Of a DNA stretch of 64,000 nucleotides, positions 9,117 to 17,866 are shown in pieces; position 1 is the first letter of the stretch, and each line of letters starts with the position of its first letter. This stretch comes from an uncultured Lachnospiraceae bacterium (GTDB lineage Bacteria; Bacillota; Clostridia; Lachnospirales; Lachnospiraceae). The notes beneath the pieces were generated by a model. It saw only the letters and a list, made by a program, of their open reading frames with translations. It ran no database searches and was not told where the DNA came from. The translations under genes and the position numbers were made by a program. The DNA is taken from NCBI GenBank assembly GCA_910583965.1, contig CAJUAE010000007.1, forward strand, positions 1 through 64,000. Reading direction: 5' to 3'.

Positions 9117-10592
9117 CTACTCAGATGTTCCCTGTGTCTCAGGGGTAACATCCAACTCGCCTGTACCTTCCTCATACTCAACAGCAGGAAGTAACTCCAC
9201 CTGTGGGTCCTCAATTGGCGTCTCCACCACTGGTTCCCCGGCAAGCTGCGTTTTAATTTGCTCGGATAGCTGTCGCAACTGTGTGTTTGCATCTTCACCG
9301 CCCCATACCTTTGCAAAACAGATTTCCAATTCTACCCAAAAATTTGCTGTCTCTAACATTTTAGGTATTGGTATGGATTCTCGATAATTTTCCATAAATA
9401 CAGCCTCGTTTGCATTCCCATAGCTATCCCAATTCACCGACGAAAGCTTTCCTGTCATACTATATAAATCAGCACTTGCATTATTAATCAAAAATTCCAT
9501 CAAACGCCCAGCGGACTCCTTGTGCTCCGAATATCCATTAATGACCAGTGCGTTCGTCACTGACATTCCTCTGGTTGCAAGCTCTTGATTGATGTCAGGC
9601 AGTTTTGCAAGTCCATATTCATAATCAAATTCACCGTTTTGGGCCGCCTCGTCAAGTCGCCGAATACAATCGCTTGTCGCGATCGTATAAATCGTTTTTC
9701 CTTCCTGAAACTCTTGCATAATCGTATCATAATTCGTTTCTTTGGTATCAATAGAAAAGAATTGATTCATCTCTTGATATACTTTGAGACTAGAGATAGA
9801 CTCTGTATTATAAATATCAATCAGTGATTTATCATCTCCTGCTGCACCACCTGCAGATATATAATTTCCAATAAAAAAGTAATTGTAAAAAATATCTGAC
9901 ACATCCCAGCGGAAGAAATACTCCACATTCTCTGGAGTAGAATATTGGTCTGCAAATGTCAGAATATCCACAATCGACGTTGGTATCAACTGCTCTGCTG
10001 TCACAGTCTGCTTTGCATTTTCCCCACCATCTGTCTCATCATTCTCTGCACTGTTTGCTTCATCTGCAATCTGTTGCAAATAAGTCTTGTTGTAGAGCAG
10101 TGCACTTGTTTCATAATATATTGGACATGCCACGTACTTTCCATCATATAAAACCGCATTCCGCGCCGCATCATAAAACAATTTGTCCTCATAGATCGGT
10201 GCACTGTCTGGCAACTGCGTTGCAAGCCCTGCCAAATATGCTTTTTCAAGAAAGTTATTACTCAGTATATAAATGTCAGGAGTGTCCACCTCGTCATCCA
10301 GACTTGCTGCATTAACCGCTTCCAAATATTCAAGTCCTGACACCAACCTCACATTAACACGAATATCTGTGTTGTCGTAAAATTCTAAAGTCTTGCTATT
10401 TAAATAATCCGTCAATGCATCATCTGTATACCATAGATGAATTGTCTCTTTTCGATTGACAAGTTCTGTCAAGGAACCACTTGCTTCGCCGGAATTTGTA
10501 CGATGCCAAAATACAGCGAACAAAACGAGCACTACTACAACCAGTGCTAGTACTACCCCAAACATTCTCTTTTTTATTCTATCGTGTCTCAT
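9117..10592 (-). CDS. extracellular solute-binding protein, family 1, membrane-anchored
   Basis: 491 residues. A short basic N-terminus is followed by one hydrophobic segment (about residues 11-30) with no lipobox cysteine, so it looks anchored by an uncleaved signal rather than lipidated. The rest follows the family 1 solute-binding fold: IHLWYTDD near residue 50, a PDIYIL segment, AVLYDGKYVACPIYYETSALLYNK, and a C-terminal helical lobe. The last 35 or so residues are acidic and Pro/Thr/Glu-rich. No ABC permease or ATPase is adjacent, so it is an orphan binding protein. It ends 16 bp after the next gene, argD, which suggests shared transcription from the arg operon. Confidence 0.8.
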   Translation of the reverse strand: MRHDRIKKRMFGVVLALVVVVLVLFAVFWHRTNSGEASGSLTELVNRKETIHLWYTDDALTDYLNSKTLEFYDNTDIRVNVRLVSGLEYLEAVNAASLDDEVDTPDIYILSNNFLEKAYLAGLATQLPDSAPIYEDKLFYDAARNAVLYDGKYVACPIYYETSALLYNKTYLQQIADEANSAENDETDGGENAKQTVTAEQLIPTSIVDILTFADQYSTPENVEYFFRWDVSDIFYNYFFIGNYISAGGAAGDDKSLIDIYNTESISSLKVYQEMNQFFSIDTKETNYDTIMQEFQEGKTIYTIATSDCIRRLDEAAQNGEFDYEYGLAKLPDINQELATRGMSVTNALVINGYSEHKESAGRLMEFLINNASADLYSMTGKLSSVNWDSYGNANEAVFMENYRESIPIPKMLETANFWVELEICFAKVWGGEDANTQLRQLSEQIKTQLAGEPVVETPIEDPQVELLPAVEYEEGTGELDVTPETQGTSE

Positions 10593-10608
10593 TAAAACTC
10601 CTCATAAA

Positions 10609-11814
10609 TTATTCCTCACACTGCTCATCTGCAAAGCACACATCAACAATCTCTATCATGCTATCCACATCTGCCTTCGACACAATGAGTGGGGGAATAA
10701 ATCGAATGATATTTGTACCAGCATTGATTAGCAAAAGTCCCCTTTGAATCGCTCTGTTAATAACCCCATTCACTGACATATCGCACTCTAGTCCTTGCAT
10801 TAGACCAACACCTCTATGCGCCTTGATACAATCATACTTTATTGTTAATTCATCCAACTTTTTATACAAATAAGCACCCGTCTCCTTCACATTCTCCAAA
10901 ATCCGCTGCTCCTCAAAAAGGTCAATCACTTTAGAAATTGCAGTACATGCAAGCGGATTTCCACCATAAGTTGTTCCATGGTCACCACTCGTAAGAGACT
11001 GTTGCGCCACCTTTTCTGTCATCAAAAACGCACCGACTGGAACCCCACAGCCAATCGCCTTTGCACTTGTCATAATATCTGGCTTTACATCGTATTGCTG
11101 CCATGCAAACATTGTGCCAGTGCGCCCCATTCCACACTGAATCTCATCCAAAATGAGTAGAATATCTCGCTCGTCGCAAAGCGCTCTTACTTGCTTTATA
11201 AACGCTTCTGTAGCCGGATAGATACCCCCTTCTCCCTGCACAGTCTCAAAGATAATCGCACATGTCTTGTCTGTCACCTGCGTCTTCACACTCTCAAAAT
11301 CATTGAAATCAGCAAATTTCACATTGCCAATCAACGGCTCAAACGCTTCCCTGTAATGCACATTTCCTGTCACAGAAAGCGCACCCATTGTCCGTCCGTG
11401 AAACGAATGATTCATCGCGATAATATCATGGTTTGTATGGCCGTCCCGCAAGAAGGCATACTTCCGCGCTGCTTTTAGTGCGCCCTCAACTGCCTCTGCA
11501 CCACTGTTTGTAAAAAAGATTCTATCCATACCAGAAATCTTTTTTAACTTCTTTGCCGCCTCAATTGCTGGAATATTATAATAATAATTTGACGTGTGAA
11601 TCACCTTATCAATCTGTGCCTTCAACGCATCATTATAAGCCTTATTATTATATCCAAGCGCAAACACTGCAATCCCTGCCACAAAATCGAGATACTTTTT
11701 TCCCGCAATATCATATAGGTACATGCCATCGCCTCTGTCCCACACAATCTGATAGCGATTGTAGGTGTGAAGCAACGCTGCCTCCGCCTCGTCAATGTAT
11801 TCTTTCATGTTCAT
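10609..11814 (-). CDS. argD: acetylornithine aminotransferase
   Basis: A class III PLP-dependent aminotransferase of 401 aa that converts N-acetylglutamate semialdehyde to N-acetylornithine. Family landmarks include FTNSGAEAVEGALKAAR, FHGRTMGALS, DEIQCGMGRTG and the PLP lysine in TSAKAIGCGVPVGAF. Length is normal. The start at 11814 has ggagga 8 nt upstream. It lies downstream of argB with a 188 bp gap and is followed closely by a solute-binding protein gene. Confidence 0.95.
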   Translation of the reverse strand: MNMKEYIDEAEAALLHTYNRYQIVWDRGDGMYLYDIAGKKYLDFVAGIAVFALGYNNKAYNDALKAQIDKVIHTSNYYYNIPAIEAAKKLKKISGMDRIFFTNSGAEAVEGALKAARKYAFLRDGHTNHDIIAMNHSFHGRTMGALSVTGNVHYREAFEPLIGNVKFADFNDFESVKTQVTDKTCAIIFETVQGEGGIYPATEAFIKQVRALCDERDILLILDEIQCGMGRTGTMFAWQQYDVKPDIMTSAKAIGCGVPVGAFLMTEKVAQQSLTSGDHGTTYGGNPLACTAISKVIDLFEEQRILENVKETGAYLYKKLDELTIKYDCIKAHRGVGLMQGLECDMSVNGVINRAIQRGLLLINAGTNIIRFIPPLIVSKADVDSMIEIVDVCFADEQCEE

Positions 11815-12002
11815 TCAAATGGTCCTCCATATTTCTTATAATAATTTCTTGGAGCCTTTTATAGCATATCTATTTCGTTATTCATTCCCCTATCAAAGCA
11901 GAGGAAATCACGCGCCAAAATGCTTATTCTTTCGCATTTTGTGTGCATATGTTCTTCACACCAAAAATATAAAATACAATAAAGATGTGAACCGTAACTT
12001 TA

Positions 12003-12905
12003 TTATTCTATATCCATGTTTTCTAAGTCCTCATCCTTGACAATTGCTGTACCAATACCATTTCTGGTAAAGATTTCTAACAAAAGGCAGTGTGGAATCC
12101 GCCCGTCAAGAATATGTACACGGTTAACGCCATTTTTGATTGCGCTGGTGCAATTGCCAAGTTTAGGCAACATGCCTCCGCCAATAAATCCATCCTCTAT
12201 GAGCTTCTCCGCCTGTGTCGCGGAAATTCTCGAAATAAAGGAAGCTTTGTCATTAATATCTTTATATAATCCCTCAATATCCGTTAAAAATGCAAGCTTC
12301 TCTGCGCCGACCGCCTTTGCAATCGCACACGCTGCATCGTCCGCGTTAATATTGTAAGTCTGGAAATTGTCGTCAAGTCCGATTGGCGCCACAATCGGCA
12401 AAAAATCCTTCTCTATTAAATCAAACAACACTTTAGGATTCACCTCTTTAATGTCGCCCACAAAACCAATATCTTGTCCATCAGCATATTTCTTGTCTAC
12501 TTTCAATAGACCACCATCTTTACCGCTAACACCAACCGCCTTTACCCCAAGTTCTTGCACCATAGTCACAAGACTCTTATTGACTTTGTTTAGCACCATC
12601 TCTGCAATTTCCATTGTGGCATCATCTGTGACGCGAAGACCATTCACAAACTGTGCCTCCATGCCAACCTTCTCCACCCAACGACTAATTTCCTTGCCGC
12701 CGCCATGTACAATAATCGGCTTGAATCCAACTAGTTTTAAGAGTGTTACATCTTTGATAACATTCTTTTGTAACGCCTCATTACTCATTGCACTCCCGCC
12801 ATATTTGACAACAATATATTTTCTATTAAATTTCTGTATGTAGGGAAGTGCCTCTATCAGCACCTCGGCCTTTGACAGAATCTTGTTCATATCCTGTTCT
12901 TTCAT
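12003..12905 (-). CDS. argB: acetylglutamate kinase
   Basis: A 300-residue amino acid kinase that phosphorylates N-acetylglutamate, the second step of arginine synthesis. Visible motifs are VVKYGGSAM near residue 33, IVHGGGKEIS near 65, a GLRVTDDATMEI segment, and NINADDAACAIAKA near 185. The N-terminal extension, with an Ile/Leu-rich helix before the kinase core, is of the kind seen in arginine-inhibited hexameric enzymes, so feedback control by arginine is plausible. It is preceded by aaggag at 11 nt. A second in-frame ATG lies five codons in. Confidence 0.95.
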   Translation of the reverse strand: MKEQDMNKILSKAEVLIEALPYIQKFNRKYIVVKYGGSAMSNEALQKNVIKDVTLLKLVGFKPIIVHGGGKEISRWVEKVGMEAQFVNGLRVTDDATMEIAEMVLNKVNKSLVTMVQELGVKAVGVSGKDGGLLKVDKKYADGQDIGFVGDIKEVNPKVLFDLIEKDFLPIVAPIGLDDNFQTYNINADDAACAIAKAVGAEKLAFLTDIEGLYKDINDKASFISRISATQAEKLIEDGFIGGGMLPKLGNCTSAIKNGVNRVHILDGRIPHCLLLEIFTRNGIGTAIVKDEDLENMDIE

Positions 12906-13019
12906 TTGATTTTTTGCTCCTTACTTCTATTTTGTTTTTTCTTGCAAGCGTGTAAATTGATTTTATTTTAGTAGAACTGACCCAGATACTATACTTCCTT
13001 CTTTTTAGAGAAAAGTTCC

Positions 13020-13118
13020 TTATAAAATGTTTGCATAATATTCCTTTAAATGCATTTGTATCTCTTGCGGTGTAATGGAAATCTCTGTATCTAAAAAGGG
13101 TGACACTTTCCTTTGCAT
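13020..13118 (-). CDS. possible small protein (32 aa) between argJ and argB
   Basis: A complete ATG-to-TAA frame starting 11 nt after the argJ stop. The protein has a believable amphipathic composition, beginning MQRKVSPFLDTE and ending MHLKEYYANIL. The nearest SD-like sequence (aggag) is about 14 nt away and lies in the argJ stop region, so translation would have to be coupled. It could also be a decayed remnant. No family is recognised. Confidence 0.3.
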   Translation of the reverse strand: MQRKVSPFLDTEISITPQEIQMHLKEYYANIL

Positions 13119-13128
13119 TAACTCAAGA

Positions 13129-14352
13129 TTAACTCCTATAATCTGCATTGATTTTGACATAATCATATGTCAAATCACAGCCCCACGCCGTCGCTGTCTC
13201 CGCGCCCATCTTCATATCGACAAGCACTGTCACCTCTGGCTCTGATAGTATTTTTGTGGCTTCTTCCTCACTGTAATCTGTGGCTGCACCATCCTTGTAA
13301 ATTAGCATTTTGCCTGCCTTGCTCTCAAAATACAATTCCACTTTCTCTGGGTCAAACACCACACCAGAATAGCCAAGTGCACACAAGAATCTGCCAAAGT
13401 TCGCGTCATGCCCATAGATTGCCGCCTTACATAGACTGGAGCCAATCACAGACTTTGCTAGAATGCGCGCTTCCTGCTTTGTCGCAGCATGGATTACTGT
13501 CGTTTCAAACAATGCTGTCGCACCTTCACCATCCCCTGCCATTTTCCTTGCAAGATATGTGTTCACAAAATCAAGCGCCTCACAGAACATGTCATAATCC
13601 GCACCTTTTTCTGTAATTTCTGTGTTTCCTGCCAAACCATTTGCAAGTAGAAGACAAGTATCATTTGTCGAGGTGTCACCGTCGACAGATATCATATTGT
13701 AGGAATCAATAATACTATTGCTTAGCGCTTCCTGCAAAAGTGTCTTGCTGATTGCCGCATCGGTTGTGATATAGGCAAGCATGGTACACATATTGGGGTG
13801 AATCATACCAGAACCTTTGCTCATGCCGCCAACTGTTACAGTCTTACCGTCAAGCACAATTGTAACTGCAATCTCCTTGTTGACTGTATCTGTTGTCATA
13901 ATCGCCTTAGACGCTGTCGTTCCTGCCTCAAGTGTACTATCCTTTGCAGACACAAGTTTTCTAATCCCTTCCTTGATACGTTCCATTGGTAGTTGCATAC
14001 CTATCACACCAGTTGAGCCAACCAGCACAGAATTTTCAGGAATCTGCAAAAGTTGGGACACCGTTTGCGCCTCCTCATGGCAGTAATCCATGCCTTGCTT
14101 TCCTGTACATGCATTTGCAATCCCTGCATTTACAACAATCGCCTGTGCATAAGGGCTGTTCTCTACAACTTGTTTGTCCCACAAAACGGGTGCCGCTTTC
14201 ACCACATTTGTCGTAAAGGTTCCTGCTGCCCTACAGGGCGCACTACTATAAACCAATGCCATATCCATTCTATCTTTGTATTTAATATTTGCTGCCGTAC
14301 CCGCCGCCTCAAAACCTTTTGCCGCGGTCACACCGCCCTGAATTTGTTCCAT
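13129..14352 (-). CDS. argJ: bifunctional ornithine acetyltransferase/N-acetylglutamate synthase
   Basis: A 407-residue ArgJ that transfers acetyl from acetylornithine to glutamate in the cyclic arginine pathway. It matures by self-cleavage before a nucleophilic threonine. The landmark segment is MSKGSGMIHPNMCTMLAYIT, which places the nucleophile at Thr190. The residue before the scissile bond is Cys189, where most family members have Ala. Other family motifs are VNAGIANACTG, GSTGVIG and DGDTSTNDT. It lies 32 bp downstream of a GNAT gene and upstream of argB. Confidence 0.95.
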   Translation of the reverse strand: MEQIQGGVTAAKGFEAAGTAANIKYKDRMDMALVYSSAPCRAAGTFTTNVVKAAPVLWDKQVVENSPYAQAIVVNAGIANACTGKQGMDYCHEEAQTVSQLLQIPENSVLVGSTGVIGMQLPMERIKEGIRKLVSAKDSTLEAGTTASKAIMTTDTVNKEIAVTIVLDGKTVTVGGMSKGSGMIHPNMCTMLAYITTDAAISKTLLQEALSNSIIDSYNMISVDGDTSTNDTCLLLANGLAGNTEITEKGADYDMFCEALDFVNTYLARKMAGDGEGATALFETTVIHAATKQEARILAKSVIGSSLCKAAIYGHDANFGRFLCALGYSGVVFDPEKVELYFESKAGKMLIYKDGAATDYSEEEATKILSEPEVTVLVDMKMGAETATAWGCDLTYDYVKINADYRS

Positions 14353-14384
14353 ATCGATATTCCTTCTTTCCTCATATTGTTATG

Positions 14385-14828
14385 CTATTTGTTAAACGCC
14401 TCAATATTTTCACTGTTGAGTACAAAATCATAATAATTCAAATCCTCACGCTGTTTCCAGCCAACACTGTGCCAGAACGCATTCCCAATATCATTTTTCG
14501 TAAATGCGATAAGACTTACTTTATTAATCTGCTCCTGCCTTAGTGCGTCCATACAGAATACCACCATTGCCTTTCCAATACCGCGCCTTCGATACGCCGG
14601 ATTCACACACACATGATATAGACAGCCACGTCTGCCGTCATGTCCACACAAGATAGCTCCCACTACAATTTCGTCTTCCACTGCCACGACACTTGTCGTG
14701 GGATTTCTCATTAGAAATCGCTCCACACCCACGCGCGAATCATCAATACTTCTAATGGCAAATCCCTTAATTGTCATCCACAGTGCTCGAACTTGGTCGT
14801 AATCCTCAATTGTCATCAATCTAACCAT
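14385..14828 (-). CDS. GNAT-family N-acetyltransferase, first gene of the arg operon
   Basis: 147 residues with a GNAT fold. The acetyl-CoA-binding motif A is YRRRGIGKAM near residue 80, preceded by a GCLYHVCVNP strand. The C-terminal FWHSVGWKQREDLNYYDF resembles the end of many small GNATs. It lies just before argJ with 32 bp between, so it is probably co-transcribed with argJ-argB-argD. It could supply N-acetylglutamate as an extra synthase or acetylate something else; the sequence does not decide. A start at 14816 is also possible. Confidence 0.85.
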   Translation of the reverse strand: MVRLMTIEDYDQVRALWMTIKGFAIRSIDDSRVGVERFLMRNPTTSVVAVEDEIVVGAILCGHDGRRGCLYHVCVNPAYRRRGIGKAMVVFCMDALRQEQINKVSLIAFTKNDIGNAFWHSVGWKQREDLNYYDFVLNSENIEAFNK

Positions 14829-14920
14829 AACAAAATGTCATCCTCTCCAAAAGACCTCTTATCATAATAATTTATTATAAGGAGAAATACAACTATTTTC
14901 CCTAAAATATTCTAATTTCA

Positions 14921-15010
14921 TGTAACAGTTCAGCCATGCAGAATTGATTATACAAATGGTAAGCAAAAGCTTGCTTACTAAGGATAATTTGTATGATTAA
15001 TCTATAGTGC
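14921..15010. repeat. single-ended relative of the 190-bp MITE-like element
   Basis: Begins with the same 17 nt terminal sequence (tgtaacagttcagccat) as the element at 25439, followed by a hairpin around gtaagcaaaagcttgcttac inside a longer imperfect inverted repeat (attgattatacaaat / atttgtatgattaat). No matching right terminus is present, so it is a partial or decayed copy. Confidence 0.5.
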
Positions 15011-15107
15011 AAACATCCGTCATGAAATAAGTAGCGAATATCATTGTCAAAAAAATACATTTAAAAAAAACCAGCTACAAACAACGAATCGATGCCAAAC
15101 ATTTATT

Positions 15108-15446
15108 CTATTCACATTCAAACTCCCGCAGAAGCATCTCAATCAGCATAAACATTCTAACAAAACTATCATAAGAAATTTTTATTTCTGGAAATTTCGC
15201 ACTTATTTTCACTGTCTCATATACTTCTGGAATCGCATATTTTTTGATGATATCACTCAGCAAGACACCATTTTCTATCAGTCGAAGTCCCCATCTATTA
15301 TCCTTGGCACTATAACCATAACACATATCGCCAATGGCTTTTATATTTTCATGTGTTTGCGCTGTCTGTTGGAAAAAACAGTCAGAAAACACTTTTCTAT
15401 TATATTTTTCCTCGCCTAATTGTATTTTCTTTCTTAGCCAGCGCAA
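15108..15446 (-). CDS. hypothetical protein
   Basis: 112 residues from a TTG start. No ATG is available upstream, because a stop lies three codons before the TTG. The protein is soluble and mixed alpha/beta, with a cysteine-containing middle (AIGDMCYGYSAKDNRWG) and an amphipathic C-terminal helix (FVRMFMLIEMLLREFE). It lies 23 bp after the next small gene and probably belongs to the same unit. I do not recognise the family. The weak start (SD about 18 nt away) lowers confidence in the exact 5' end. Confidence 0.5.
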   Translation of the reverse strand: MRWLRKKIQLGEEKYNRKVFSDCFFQQTAQTHENIKAIGDMCYGYSAKDNRWGLRLIENGVLLSDIIKKYAIPEVYETVKISAKFPEIKISYDSFVRMFMLIEMLLREFECE

Positions 15447-15469
15447 ATAGTGATTAAAATTTCTTCTCC

Positions 15470-15847
15470 CTATAAATCCATAAAAATCCCTTTTTCACAA
15501 TGAAATCCAATTAAAATTCCTACTATTATGCGATTGACTGACTCTATTTTTTTATATTCAATACCAAATTGTTTCGCAATCATCTCCACAATTTTTTCAT
15601 TGCGTTCTATATAAGAATAAAAATATTCTGCAACAGTAATTGGGCATTCTTTAAAGTAAAAATCATACCAAGTATTTTCCACACAACCATAGTCATGTGC
15701 TTTCCCAAAACCAAATTTTTCAAATATTGGTTTGTATGCTTCCTTGTTTAATTCTGCCCAACACGCCTTGGCGTACTTCTTTTCCTTTCCCGACATAGCA
15801 CGATTTAGCAAAATATCAACACACTCAAATAAATCTTTCACAAGCAT
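15470..15847 (-). CDS. hypothetical protein
   Basis: 125 residues, helical, rich in Lys, Glu and Phe/Tyr, with no membrane segment or signal. It reads KPIFEKFGFGKAHDYGC and ENTWYDFYFKECPITVAEYF in the middle and ends in a hydrophobic stretch, VNRIIVGILIGFHCEKGIF. It is closely followed by another small gene and preceded by a small membrane-anchored one, so the three may form one transcript. Such clusters are often contact-toxin immunity genes, but nothing here proves that. Confidence 0.6.
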   Translation of the reverse strand: MLVKDLFECVDILLNRAMSGKEKKYAKACWAELNKEAYKPIFEKFGFGKAHDYGCVENTWYDFYFKECPITVAEYFYSYIERNEKIVEMIAKQFGIEYKKIESVNRIIVGILIGFHCEKGIFMDL

Positions 15848-15865
15848 TACTTTCTTTCTAATTTT

Positions 15866-16327
15866 CTAGTCACCAACCGCCTCGACATATAAAATGGTAC
15901 CAGACGCATTAAGATAAACATTTGTGTACATCTTTTTTGTGTCTTTAATCCCTGTTTGAAAAGCAAACGCAGCATTCTCAACAAGTCTCCATTTTTGCCC
16001 TCTTACTTCTTCTGGCTCATAATACAACTCGATTGTTGCAGCTTTACCATCAATTGTCATTCCCTGTAAAGTGTCGCTGATGTCCTCATTATAAAATGAA
16101 AAAATATAGAGCGTTGTTGTCACCAAGCCAATTCCTCCCGACGATTGACTACACCACTTTATCTCTGATGTCTTTGGCAAATCTGGAAAGTGATTATAAA
16201 TTGGTTCTGTCTCTGTACTTGTCATAACAGAATCCTTACCTTTTGCTCCCAATGCCAAAACAACCAGCAAAGCAAAACATACACTTCCAATTGCCAACAC
16301 AAACCATACAATATAAATTCTTTTCAT
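15866..16327 (-). CDS. hypothetical membrane-anchored protein
   Basis: 153 residues. The N-terminus MKRIYIVWFVLAIG starts one hydrophobic segment (residues 4-26). An extracytoplasmic domain follows, with Thr/Glu-rich linker and beta-rich C-terminal half (ATIELYYEPEEV, GTILYVEAVGD). The start at 16327 is preferred over the upstream ATG at 16345 because ggagaaatgga lies directly before it. No family is recognised. It is divergent from argG and shares the intergenic region with the ARG box. Confidence 0.6.
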   Translation of the reverse strand: MKRIYIVWFVLAIGSVCFALLVVLALGAKGKDSVMTSTETEPIYNHFPDLPKTSEIKWCSQSSGGIGLVTTTLYIFSFYNEDISDTLQGMTIDGKAATIELYYEPEEVRGQKWRLVENAAFAFQTGIKDTKKMYTNVYLNASGTILYVEAVGD

Positions 16328-16357
16328 TCCATTTCTCCAAAACAAACTGGCAAAGCA

Positions 16358-16375
16358 TTTGAATTTTTATTCATT
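16358..16375. promoter_or_regulatory. ARG box (ArgR operator candidate)
   Basis: The 18 nt ttTGAATttttATTCAtt matches the Firmicutes ARG-box pattern WNTGAATWWWWATTCANW at every position. Two weaker half-matching copies follow (tgcatattattca at 16381 and tacacttttattca at 16411). They lie about 65-100 bp upstream of the argG -35 box, so ArgR repression by arginine is likely. Confidence 0.65.
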
Positions 16376-16457
16376 TATTCTGCATATTATTCATTTATTT
16401 CTCTATATTTTACACTTTTATTCATTTTTGTCAACCAAAAACTGTATAAATTTACAC

Positions 16458-16486
16458 TTGATTTATACAATGCAATGATGTATAGT
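16458..16486 (+). promoter_or_regulatory. sigma-A promoter of argG
   Basis: TTGATT, a 17 nt spacer and TATAGT, giving a leader of about 135 nt before argG. One mismatch in -10 and two in -35 against consensus. Confidence 0.6.
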
Positions 16487-16560
16487 AGCAATAGAGCTTT
16501 TGCAGTTATTTGCGTACTCAAAAATATCTAAGAAATTGTCTTGAAAGCAAAGGACAAAAT

Positions 16561-16630
16561 AAAAATTTAGGAAAGGAAAAGCTAATGTAGCATATACACT
16601 TTTATATATGCTTTTAGTAGCAAAATAACA
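16561..16630 (+). promoter_or_regulatory. 5'-UTR module shared with the gene at 51659
   Basis: A 70-nt block directly before the argG ATG. It contains an SD-like aggaaagg, an ATG-TAG start-stop pair 8 nt downstream, and a hairpin around agcatata/tatatgct. The same blocks occur before the unrelated gene at 51659, split there by an insert of about 160 nt. It contains no other obvious SD for argG near the start codon, so it probably controls translation. Confidence 0.5.
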
Positions 16631-17845
16631 ATGAAAGAAAAAGTAGTACTCGCCTATTCTGGTGGACTCGATACCACTGCAATTATTCCATGGCTAAAGG
16701 AAAATTTTGATTATGAAGTCATCTGTGTCTGTGTTGATTGTGGTCAAGAGGAGGAACTCGACGGCCTTGAGGAGCGTGCAAAATCCTGTGGCGCCGAAAA
16801 ACTATATATTGAAAATGTAATTGACGAATTTTGCGATGAATATATCGTTCCATGTGTACAGGCAAACGCCATCTATGAAAATAAGTATCTTCTGGGAACT
16901 TCTATGGCAAGACCGCTTATTGCAAAGAAACTTGTAGAAATCGCAAGAAAAGAAGGTGCTACGGCTATCTGCCACGGTGCTACTGGCAAGGGTAACGATC
17001 AAATTCGCTTTGAACTTGGTATCAAAGCGTTAGCGCCCGATATTAAAATTATTGCTGCATGGAGAAATGATAAGTGGACTATGGACTCTCGTGAGTCCGA
17101 GATTGAATACTGTAAAGCACATGGCATCCATCTTCCATTTTCTGCGGACAGTTCTTACAGCCGTGACAGAAATATCTGGCACATTAGCCACGAAGGTCTT
17201 GAGTTGGAAAATCCTGCCAATGAACCAAACTACGACCATCTTCTTGTACTTGGCACTACACCAGAAAAGGCTCCCGAGAAAGGCGAGTATGTAACTATAA
17301 CCTTTGAGAAAGGCGTGCCAAAATCTGTAAATGGAAAAGAAATGAAAGTTTCTGACATTATTAGGGAATTAAATCAGCTTGGCGGAAAACATGGTATTGG
17401 CATTGTTGACATTGTAGAGAATCGTGTTGTGGGCATGAAATCCCGCGGCGTTTACGAGACACCAGGCGGAACCATTCTTATGGAAGCACATCAGCAGCTT
17501 GAAGAATTAATTCTTGACCGTGATACATATACTTTGAAAAAAGAGATGGGAAACAAACTTGCCGACACTGTCTACGAAGGAAAATGGTTTACACCAAAGC
17601 GCGAAGCAATTCAGGCATTTATTGAGAAAACGCAAGAGTATGTGACAGGTGAAGTGAAGTTCAAACTCTACAAGGGCAACATTATTAAAGCAGGAGAGAC
17701 AAGTCCTTACTCTCTCTATAATGAAAGTATTGCTTCTTTCACAACAGGTGATTTGTATGACCATCATGATGCAGAGGGATTCATCAATCTTTTTGGTCTG
17801 TCTTGCAAAGTACGTGCAATGAAAATGCAAGAAAACGAGAAATAA
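16631..17845 (+). CDS. argG: argininosuccinate synthase
   Basis: A 404-residue enzyme joining citrulline and aspartate, using ATP, in the penultimate step of arginine synthesis. The N-terminal nucleotide-binding motif is LAYSGGLDTT (residues 7-16). GATGKGNDQIRFE near residue 117 and SPYSLYNESIASF near the C-terminus are family hallmarks. Full length. It is transcribed away from the argJBD operon, behind its own sigma-A promoter and an ARG box, with the shared 5'-UTR module directly before the start. argH is not in the window. Confidence 0.97.
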   Translation: MKEKVVLAYSGGLDTTAIIPWLKENFDYEVICVCVDCGQEEELDGLEERAKSCGAEKLYIENVIDEFCDEYIVPCVQANAIYENKYLLGTSMARPLIAKKLVEIARKEGATAICHGATGKGNDQIRFELGIKALAPDIKIIAAWRNDKWTMDSRESEIEYCKAHGIHLPFSADSSYSRDRNIWHISHEGLELENPANEPNYDHLLVLGTTPEKAPEKGEYVTITFEKGVPKSVNGKEMKVSDIIRELNQLGGKHGIGIVDIVENRVVGMKSRGVYETPGGTILMEAHQQLEELILDRDTYTLKKEMGNKLADTVYEGKWFTPKREAIQAFIEKTQEYVTGEVKFKLYKGNIIKAGETSPYSLYNESIASFTTGDLYDHHDAEGFINLFGLSCKVRAMKMQENEK

Positions 17846-17866
17846 AACATTTAGAACTATATTATT

